This document shows, one piece after another, positions 57,563-64,000 of a stretch of 64,000 nt of DNA (position 1 is its first letter; every line of letters starts with the position of its first letter). The stretch spans positions 372,001 through 436,000 of the forward strand of contig NZ_JPVZ01000001.1 of assembly GCF_001662875.1 (NCBI RefSeq), in the 5' to 3' direction. A model generated the notes under the pieces. The model was not told the DNA's origin. It saw only the letters and a list, made by a program, of their open reading frames with translations, and made no database searches. Both the position numbers and the translations under genes were made by a program. This DNA comes from Thalassospira tepidiphila MCCC 1A03514 (GTDB lineage: Bacteria; Pseudomonadota; Alphaproteobacteria; Rhodospirillales; Thalassospiraceae).

Positions 57563-58495
57563 TCAATCGAAAAGAACGGAAACAGATTTTTCTTCCGAAA
57601 TGCGGCGGATGGCTTCTGCCATCAGCGGTGCAATCGGAAGCTGTCTGATTTTTCCACAATCACGCACCGCATCGGATGCCTTGATCGAGTCACTGGTGAC
57701 AACTTCGGTCATCGGGGAGTTGGCAATACGCTCAACCGCCGGACCCGACAGAACACCATGCGAAACATAGGCCGCAACCGACGATGCACCACGTTCTTTA
57801 AGCGCACCGGCCGCATTGCAAAGCGTACCAGCAGAATCAACGATGTCATCGACCAGGATGCATGCCGCGTCCTTGACGTCACCAATGACGTTCATGACTT
57901 CGGAAACACCGGCCTGCGGACGACGCTTGTCGATGATGGCAAGTTCGGCATCCAGACGTTTTGCAACCGAACGTGCACGGGCCACACCGCCAACGTCCGG
58001 GCTGACGATGACCAGTTTCTGGCCGTCAAACTTGTTACGGATGTCGCTGGTCAGAACCGGCGATGCAAACAGGTTATCAAGCGGAATATCAAAGAAGCCC
58101 TGAATCTGACCGGCATGGAGATCCATGGTCAGAACGCGGTCTGCACCGGCAACCGTGATCAGGTTGGCAACCAGTTTCGCCGAAATCGGGGTACGGGGGC
58201 CCGATTTACGGTCCTGACGGGCATAGCCGAAATACGGCATCACAGCCGTGATACGACGTGCCGAACCGCGGCGCAGCGCATCAAGCATCACCAGCAGTTC
58301 CATCAGGTTGTCGTTTGCGGGATAAGAGGTGCTCTGAATGACAAAAACGTCCTCACCGCGGACGTTTTCCTGTATTTCGCACCAGATTTCCTCATCAGAG
58401 AAACGCTTAACATCTGCACGGGTAAGCGGCAGATTAAGATGGTCAGCAATTGCCTCAGCCAACGGGCGGTTACTGTTACCAGCGAGGATCTTCAT
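57563..58495 (-). CDS. prs: Ribose-phosphate pyrophosphokinase Prs
   Basis: A 310-residue PRPP synthetase. The ATP region [21 protein letters not shown], the flexible loop with KRR, and the PRPP loop [17 protein letters not shown] are all present. It makes PRPP for nucleotides, histidine and tryptophan. It heads the leftward run prs-rplY-pth-ychF. Confidence 0.97.
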   Translation of the reverse strand: MKILAGNSNRPLAEAIADHLNLPLTRADVKRFSDEEIWCEIQENVRGEDVFVIQSTSYPANDNLMELLVMLDALRRGSARRITAVMPYFGYARQDRKSGPRTPISAKLVANLITVAGADRVLTMDLHAGQIQGFFDIPLDNLFASPVLTSDIRNKFDGQKLVIVSPDVGGVARARSVAKRLDAELAIIDKRRPQAGVSEVMNVIGDVKDAACILVDDIVDSAGTLCNAAGALKERGASSVAAYVSHGVLSGPAVERIANSPMTEVVTSDSIKASDAVRDCGKIRQLPIAPLMAEAIRRISEEKSVSVLFD

Positions 58496-58810
58496 ATCGG
58501 GGCCTCGGTTAATGGGTGCCGGGAAAGCGAATAACTAAATCTTTTGCGACTCCGACCCGAACAGATAGCCGTCCCTAGCCTTTTGTTGCCCTTGCCGCCC
58601 AACAGCCCGGAAACTGGGAATTTCCCGACCAATCAACGACGCCTTCACGACACTCAAAGACCAAATCCTGACACTTCTGCATACCGGCAGATCGCGGCGG
58701 CTTTATAACCAGCCGTTAACAGTCTGTAAATGGGCCCAATGCCGAATAACGACAAGGCAGTCATGCATGTCCGGCCCATTGGCCTCTGGCATCACCGATA
58801 ACAACGGCAA
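58496..58810. other. Intergenic region upstream of prs
   Basis: I see no gene in these 315 bases. The prs promoter must lie here, on the minus strand; I find no near-consensus pair of hexamers. No clear terminator for the lipoprotein gene is visible either. Confidence 0.4.
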
Positions 58811-59824
58811 TCAACGCGCCAAAGCGGTCCTGTTATCGGGACGCAGTTGAAGTTTCTTGCTGGTTGCGATCTGTCCCAGAACACCTTCAAGGGTTTCAAC
58901 CGCCGCCTGTGCGGCAAGGGACGCCACCGAACCCCATCTTTCATCAAGCTGGCCGCGCGGCACGACATTGTTCTGGTTCATCTGGCCCAGTTCCGTGCCA
59001 TCGACTTCCATGATGATCCATTCAATCGATACACGATCAAGCGGTGTGGTGGTTTCTTCCTTAACCGGGCTGACATCAATGGTGGCAGACAGGATGACAC
59101 TGTTTTCATCCATCTCGCGGTTATCGACCGTAATCCCGCGCGCCTTCAACAATGCCCCGGCCGACCGTGCAAGGGCTGTATTGCCATCGCCGGGCGCACC
59201 GGCAAAATCAATCAGGGCGACCTTCATAAGCGGCGCTGCCCGCAACGAAGACCGATCGCCGGTAATCATGAAGGCAATCTGATCGGCGGGTTGGGCGACC
59301 AGCCCCTCATAGGTTTTCGCCACCGGGTCCTCGGCCTTACCTTCAAGTTCGCGGACTTTATCAACCAGTTCCTTCGGAATGGCGAGGTTGCTTTCCTCGG
59401 GCCCGGTGGGTTGATCGGCAAACCACTGATCGGCGGCCAGTTCGCCGGTGGACCGGGTGGTATCAATCGCAAGCCCGTCCGGGCGCATCAGAACCCAGGT
59501 GATATCAAGATCAGCACCGGTATCACTCAGGCTGGCCTGAACATTCGGGCGCAGGATGTAATCCCCGCCCGTCTCAGATTCGCTATAGGCCGGAATATCA
59601 CGCAGACGAAGGGCACGTGCCATCGCACGCGCCAGATGGGCCGATGCCCCTTCGGGAAGATCTTCAGTATTTTCCACGCGCACAGTGCCGGTATCACGCA
59701 GCTCAAGCAATGCCGGATCACCGGCCCGACCAGCCCCCTCGAACGGGCGCGGCAAATCGCCACAGGCCGCAAGCAACCCAGCCAGACCAATAACCAAAAC
59801 AACAGAACGCAGGAAAGACTTCAT
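58811..59824 (-). CDS. Hypothetical lipoprotein
   Basis: A 337-residue exported protein with a lipobox (LAGLLAACGD, cysteine 21), so it is lipid-anchored. The rest shows no family I recognise; conserved-looking parts include an Ile/Val-rich beta segment (MKVALIDFAGAPGDGN) and the end region AAQAAVETLEGVLGQI. Lgt, the enzyme that attaches the lipid, is encoded 2.1 kb upstream in the same direction. The ribosome site is weak. Confidence 0.85.
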   Translation of the reverse strand: MKSFLRSVVLVIGLAGLLAACGDLPRPFEGAGRAGDPALLELRDTGTVRVENTEDLPEGASAHLARAMARALRLRDIPAYSESETGGDYILRPNVQASLSDTGADLDITWVLMRPDGLAIDTTRSTGELAADQWFADQPTGPEESNLAIPKELVDKVRELEGKAEDPVAKTYEGLVAQPADQIAFMITGDRSSLRAAPLMKVALIDFAGAPGDGNTALARSAGALLKARGITVDNREMDENSVILSATIDVSPVKEETTTPLDRVSIEWIIMEVDGTELGQMNQNNVVPRGQLDERWGSVASLAAQAAVETLEGVLGQIATSKKLQLRPDNRTALAR

Positions 59825-59854
59825 AGGGGCACTTCTAAAACGGGATTTACGCCA

Positions 59855-59923
59855 TCACATGATGACGCAACCAACCATGGTCGCGATGATCATAAAGAAA
59901 AAAAGCATTATCAGATGTGGCAT
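59855..59923 (-). CDS. Candidate 22-residue membrane microprotein
   Basis: ATG at 59923, stop at 59855. The peptide (MPHLIMLFFFMIIATMVG, then CVIM) is one hydrophobic span. GGGGGAT lies seven bases before the ATG. It sits in the 118-bp gap between pgeF and the lipoprotein gene, on the same strand. Short length makes chance likely, so confidence is modest. Confidence 0.35.
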   Translation of the reverse strand: MPHLIMLFFFMIIATMVGCVIM

Positions 59924-59942
59924 GGCATATCCCCCGGGGTCC

Positions 59943-60773
59943 CTACGCCTCTGTCAACATGATTGCCGAAAGCTGCCGACCGTAATCGGGCTCCTTGCGA
60001 AGCGTCGTGCGGCGATAACTGTAAAAAAGATCTTCCTCGGCCAACGTATCGCGCGCCACAAGCTCGACCGAGGCAACCCCGGTGGCAATCGTCCGCCGCC
60101 GGACATATTCCGGCAGATCAAACATGAAATGCCCGTCGCGCGACGACCGATCAAATAGATCTTCCTGGCCTTCCGGTCCGGCAAGGATGGTATCGCGAAA
60201 CGTGCCATCAACCTCATAGGATTTGCGCGCAATGCATGGCCCAACAGCGGCGTGAATGTTTTCGCGCTTGGCACCCAGTTTTTCCATCGCATCGACCGTG
60301 CTGGCCGATACCCCGCCATGCGACCCGCGCCAGCCGGAATGACAGGCCCCGATCACACCGGCAACCGGATCATGAAACAGAACCGGTGTGCAATCAGCAG
60401 TCAAAATACCCAGCATGATGTTCGGGCGATCTGTGACCATCGCGTCGGCCTTTGGTGCCTCGTCACGCGACAGCGGCTTATCCAAAACGGCCACATCAAT
60501 GCCATGCACCTGATACACCGTGGTCAGTCGATCCGGGCTGGTATCAAACGCGGATGCCGCACGGGCGCGATTTTCAGCCACGCGGTCCTTGTCGTCATCG
60601 GATCCGAAACCGACATTCAACCCGCCATGGATACCATCACTGACCCCGCCTTTGCGGCTTAAGAACCCGTGGCGCACTCCATCCTTGTCCGACAGGTTGG
60701 CGGCTTCAAACCAGGTCAGCCCGTTGCTGCTGCGTTCGATCCCGTCGGTAACCTGGCTGATCGGATGTGTCAT
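59943..60773 (-). CDS. pgeF: Polyphenol oxidase / purine nucleoside phosphorylase-like protein (YfiH, PgeF)
   Basis: A 276-residue protein of the multicopper polyphenol oxidase (laccase domain) family. The metal site residues are in VYQVHGIDV, TADCTPVLFHDP and ACHSGWRG. YfiH proteins are reported to edit peptidoglycan precursors and related proteins act on purine nucleosides. Start at ATG 60773 with GGAGCAGG. It follows the methyltransferase by 43 bp. Confidence 0.92.
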   Translation of the reverse strand: MTHPISQVTDGIERSSNGLTWFEAANLSDKDGVRHGFLSRKGGVSDGIHGGLNVGFGSDDDKDRVAENRARAASAFDTSPDRLTTVYQVHGIDVAVLDKPLSRDEAPKADAMVTDRPNIMLGILTADCTPVLFHDPVAGVIGACHSGWRGSHGGVSASTVDAMEKLGAKRENIHAAVGPCIARKSYEVDGTFRDTILAGPEGQEDLFDRSSRDGHFMFDLPEYVRRRTIATGVASVELVARDTLAEEDLFYSYRRTTLRKEPDYGRQLSAIMLTEA

Positions 60774-60816
60774 GCTGGCCTGCTCCGTTCCCAAAGGCGT
60801 TGTGCTTGCGGTCAAT

Positions 60817-61944
60817 TTAGCCCGCCACGCCACTGACGCAAGGCGGCGGGGTGGTATCGCGACCATACGCGATCAGAACTTTAAAAAGCGTTCCCATCTG
60901 ATCGGCATCAATCAACCGCGACAACGCCTGATCAATCGCGGTTTTCTGGGCATCATCGGCACTGGTTTTCAAATGCTCGGCCCGCTGTTCGATGCCAAGC
61001 ATCCGCAAAAACGTCCCTTGCGTCAGGACGGCACCAGTACGCGCCCCCGCCTCGTTCATTGCCCGCCCGATGGCGGCAAAATCAACATGCGCGGTCAGAT
61101 CGGCATCGCCCGGATCTCTCAGAACCGGGTGATATTCATGGCCCTTGAGCGCCTGGAGCGTATCGCCAAACGCGCTGCCCGGGTGACCGTAATCAATAAA
61201 CAGGGCCCCACCGCCCGTTTCATTCAGGCGTCGTGCAATCTGATCGGCAATGGCAATTGCCGGGGCACAGCTTTCAAAGATATCACCCTTTTTCGCAGCC
61301 CCGCGCATGGTGGCCGGAATCAGCGCATCCGTGATCGGCGTTTCCGCCCCACGGACAAAGCCAAGTTCGCCGGTTTTGGCATCAAGCCCGACCAAACGTT
61401 CGGCCCAGCCTTTCTCGCCGCGCTCGAACTGCCGGATCGGCAGCGCGTCAAAGAACTCGTTGCCGATCACAATCGCCGGGACGTTGGCGCGGGTCGGAAT
61501 GTCATCAAACGTTTCATGCCAGGTTGCCGGAATGCCGTACGCCATGATCGATGTTTGTTGATGGGTGCGTAAGACCGGGCTGGTTTCAACAAACCGCACG
61601 GTCAGGGCATCGCCAATGCCCGGCACATTGCGTACCGCCCGCAGCGCGTCTGACATCAATGTTCCACGACCCGGCCCCAATTCGATCAGATCGATTTTCG
61701 GCGGACTGCCCATCTGTTGCCAGGTGACCGCCGCCCAAAGGCCGATCAACTCGCCAAACATCTGGCTGACTTCCGGTGCGGTGATGAAGTCACCGGCACG
61801 CCCGAACGGGTCCTGCTTGCGGTAATAGCCGTGCTCGGGATGGGCCAGTGCCTCGGTCATGAAATCGGCAATGGTGATCGGGCCCGATACATTGATCCGG
61901 CGTTTGATATCGGCCAAAAGCGGGCTGTCGGTCGCAGAACTCAT
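60817..61944 (-). CDS. MidA/NDUFAF7-family SAM-dependent methyltransferase
   Basis: A 375-residue protein of the former DUF185 family. SAM motif I is IDLIELGPGRGTLMSD, and the family pattern YYRKQDPFGRAGDFITAPEVSQMFGE stands near the start. The mitochondrial homologue methylates an arginine of complex I subunit NDUFS2. It begins two bases after the lgt stop, so lgt, this gene and pgeF form an operon. Confidence 0.92.
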   Translation of the reverse strand: MSSATDSPLLADIKRRINVSGPITIADFMTEALAHPEHGYYRKQDPFGRAGDFITAPEVSQMFGELIGLWAAVTWQQMGSPPKIDLIELGPGRGTLMSDALRAVRNVPGIGDALTVRFVETSPVLRTHQQTSIMAYGIPATWHETFDDIPTRANVPAIVIGNEFFDALPIRQFERGEKGWAERLVGLDAKTGELGFVRGAETPITDALIPATMRGAAKKGDIFESCAPAIAIADQIARRLNETGGGALFIDYGHPGSAFGDTLQALKGHEYHPVLRDPGDADLTAHVDFAAIGRAMNEAGARTGAVLTQGTFLRMLGIEQRAEHLKTSADDAQKTAIDQALSRLIDADQMGTLFKVLIAYGRDTTPPPCVSGVAG

Positions 61945-61946
61945 AA

Positions 61947-62780
61947 TTACGCGTTTTCGGCTTCTTTGGGGTGAATGCGGGTTTCAATCGGTTTGGATTT
62001 CAACGCATAGATAATGCAACCAATCCCGGCCAGCACCATCGGGATCGACAGGACCTGCCCCATGGTAATGCCCCCGGCAAGGTAACCAAGCTGCGCATCC
62101 GGCTGGCGGAAGAATTCGACGATGATGCGCGAAATGCCATAGCCCGCCACAAACGTTCCGCCAAGGATCCCCGGACGATGGCGCACGAATGCTTTGCGCG
62201 ACAGGATAAACAGCACAACAAACAGGATAAGTCCTTCAAGGGCTGCTTCATAAAGCTGGCTTGGATGGCGCGGCTCCGGCCCGCCATTGGGGAATACGAA
62301 GCCCCACGCAACATCGGTGGTGCGGCCATACAATTCGCCATTGATGAAATTGGCAATCCGGCCAAAGAACAAACCAATCGGGGTCGCCACCGCGGCGGCG
62401 TCCAAAACGGCAAGGATCGAAATATTGCGCTTTCTGGCAAACAGAATGATCGCAACAATCACGCCCATGAACCCGCCATGGAACGCCATGCCGCCCTGCC
62501 AGACCTTCAGGATATTGGCCGGGTTATCCAGATAATAATCCAGATTGTAAAACAGGATATAGCCCAACCGCCCGCCGAGGATCACGCCCAGCGTTGCCCA
62601 GAACAGCAAATCATCAACATCGCGTTTGCTCATGATGTTGGGCGTTTTGGTGCAGTAATAGACCACATATTTCCAGCCCAGCAGCAGACCGGCAATATAA
62701 GCCAGCGCATACCAGCGAATGGCAATCGGGCCGATGGAAATCGCAATCGGGTCTATCGCCGGAAAGGCAAGGCTCAGCAT
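61947..62780 (-). CDS. lgt: Prolipoprotein diacylglyceryl transferase Lgt
   Basis: A 277-residue membrane enzyme with about seven spans. The signature GRIANFINGELYGR and the HGGFMG histidine motif are present. It moves diacylglycerol to the lipobox cysteine of prolipoproteins, the first step of lipoprotein maturation. GGAG precedes ATG 62780. Confidence 0.97.
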   Translation of the reverse strand: MLSLAFPAIDPIAISIGPIAIRWYALAYIAGLLLGWKYVVYYCTKTPNIMSKRDVDDLLFWATLGVILGGRLGYILFYNLDYYLDNPANILKVWQGGMAFHGGFMGVIVAIILFARKRNISILAVLDAAAVATPIGLFFGRIANFINGELYGRTTDVAWGFVFPNGGPEPRHPSQLYEAALEGLILFVVLFILSRKAFVRHRPGILGGTFVAGYGISRIIVEFFRQPDAQLGYLAGGITMGQVLSIPMVLAGIGCIIYALKSKPIETRIHPKEAENA

Positions 62781-62889
62781 CTGGAATACTCCGGATCAGC
62801 AGATTGGGTTTGATGATAAGGCCGCTCTGAGGTCGCAAAGGAGTTGGGCAGCATCATGGCAAACCCACCCCGAACAATGCAGGCGACAC

Positions 62890-63876
62890 TCAGCGGAACG
62901 GATCCTCGGTCGCAAGATAATCCTGCACATAGGACCGCACGCCTTCTTCAAGCGATGTCATTTCCTTGCCATACCCCGCTTCGCGCAGCTTGGTCATATT
63001 GGCTTCGGTGAAATACTGGTACTTGTCGCGGATCGATTCCGGCGTCGGCACGAACTTGATATCGGGCTCCTTGCCCATGGCGCTAAACACTGCCAGTGCC
63101 AGATCCTTGAAGCTGCGCGCCTTGCCGGTGCCGATATTGAAAAGATCGCTGACCTGCGGGTTGTCATAAAGCCACATGATGATGTCGACCACATCACCGA
63201 CCCAGACGAAGTCACGCAACTGGCCACCATCTTCGTAATCGGGATGATGCGATTTAAACAGGGTCGCTGTTTCGCCCGCCGACAGCTTGTCAAACAGTTG
63301 TGACACCACAGACCGCATACCGCCCTTGTGGTACTCGTTCGGGCCATAGACGTTAAAAAACTTAAGCCCCGCCCATTGTTTGGGACGGAAACCGTTTTGA
63401 TCGAGAATACGACGGAACCGGCGATCAGTGGCATGCTTGGACCAGCCATAGGCATTGAGCGGTGCCAGTTTCGCCAGATCGGCGTCGTCAAAGCTGTCAT
63501 CAAAGCCCTGCTTGCCATCGCCGTAGGTTGCCGCCGAGGATGCATAGATCAGGCGCGATGAATGACGTGAACACCATTCCCACAGCCAGGCGGTCAGTTT
63601 CAGGTTGTTGACAACAATCTTGTCGGCATCGGTTTCCGTGGTCGCGGAAATCGCGCCCATATGGAAAATCGCCTCGACATTGCCTGCATGCTCTTCAAGG
63701 AAATGCGGCAGTTCATCGGGATGAACAATGTCACGCAGGTTCCGCTTGGCGATGTTTTTCCATTTGATGCCATCGCGCAGGCGATCAACGACAACAATGT
63801 CGGTTTCGCCACGCTCTTCAAGGGCAGCAACAATATTGGAACCGATAAACCCGGCACCACCAGTGACAATAAGCAT
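62890..63876 (-). CDS. hldD: ADP-L-glycero-D-manno-heptose-6-epimerase HldD
   Basis: A 328-residue extended SDR enzyme. The NAD motif is TGGAGFIGSN at the start, and the active-site YxxxK lies in YGWSKHATD. It makes the heptose precursor of the LPS inner core. AGGAG precedes ATG 63876. The 109 bp before lgt hold no clear terminator. Confidence 0.94.
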   Translation of the reverse strand: MLIVTGGAGFIGSNIVAALEERGETDIVVVDRLRDGIKWKNIAKRNLRDIVHPDELPHFLEEHAGNVEAIFHMGAISATTETDADKIVVNNLKLTAWLWEWCSRHSSRLIYASSAATYGDGKQGFDDSFDDADLAKLAPLNAYGWSKHATDRRFRRILDQNGFRPKQWAGLKFFNVYGPNEYHKGGMRSVVSQLFDKLSAGETATLFKSHHPDYEDGGQLRDFVWVGDVVDIIMWLYDNPQVSDLFNIGTGKARSFKDLALAVFSAMGKEPDIKFVPTPESIRDKYQYFTEANMTKLREAGYGKEMTSLEEGVRSYVQDYLATEDPFR

Positions 63877-63978
63877 TGCATTCTCCTGACGGGGCCGCCC
63901 TGCCCTGATGGGTCAAGACGACTGATCACGTTTGTCGACACTTTATAAGACCGCCCCTGATCTGGAGCAAGAAAAGCC

Positions 63979-64000
63979 ATGCAAAATAACGCTATCGTCA
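63979..64000 (+). CDS. Possible start of a rightward gene, cut by the window edge
   Basis: ATG at 63979 opens MQNNAIV and remains open to the end; GGAG lies 11 bases upstream. Seven codons cannot show what it is. Confidence 0.3.

Overview
The window reads as chromosomal DNA of a free-living, metabolically versatile alphaproteobacterium. Protein content points to Rhodospirillales, and the combination of nitrate respiration, vanillate demethylation and a 693-residue RpoD fits a Thalassospira-like marine genus. That taxonomic call is an inference from gene families, not a database match. No insertion sequence, prophage, integrase or CRISPR array was seen.

Positions 1-16.9 kb form an anaerobic-respiration block. 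It holds the Fe-S repair protein Ric, the O2-independent ubiquinone genes ubiT-ubiU-ubiV, a carboxymuconolactone-decarboxylase-like protein with a cysteine-cluster-free Crp/Fnr regulator, and then narK1-narK2-narG-narH-narJ-narI followed by a parvulin-type isomerase, a beta-carbonic anhydrase and a DUF2478 protein. Four FNR/NNR-type boxes (TTGAT-N4-ATCAA or close variants) lie in the promoter regions of ric, ubiT, the regulator and narK1, so the block looks like one regulon. The DUF2478 family recurs at 53.4 kb behind a zinc alcohol dehydrogenase.

From 17.0 to 32.7 kb lie housekeeping genes: a CAT-anticodon tRNA, rpoD (with a very acidic insert), dnaG, yqeY, carA, carB, greA, a membrane chemoreceptor with a small membrane protein, an Lrp-type regulator, trxB and a LysR regulator. 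From 32.8 to 35.9 kb a class III nucleotide cyclase gene is flanked on both sides by two tandem apparent small RNAs. All four RNAs share a C-loop hairpin core (GTCTCCC..AGAC) and end in strong intrinsic terminators; this is the most interesting part of the window. A Dps gene follows.

From 36.5 to 43.3 kb is a vanillate locus: a TRAP binding protein, vanA, vanR and vanB with ATTGGATCCAAT operators, then an amidase and the periplasmic methionine sulfoxide reductase catalytic subunit MsrP. From 43.4 to 54.8 kb are a solute-binding protein, uvrB, an aspartate aminotransferase, an alpha/beta hydrolase, an ahpC-ahpD pair divergent from oxyR, a rhomboid protease, the alcohol dehydrogenase/DUF2478 pair and a class I amidotransferase. 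From 54.8 to 64 kb a minus-strand housekeeping run holds ychF, pth, rplY (L25/CTC), prs, a lipoprotein, pgeF, a MidA-type methyltransferase, lgt and hldD.

Three themes tie the genes together: anaerobic nitrate respiration with matching quinone synthesis and nitrosative repair; peroxide defence with OxyR-like sites at oxyR/ahpC and dps; and aromatic-acid use under VanR.
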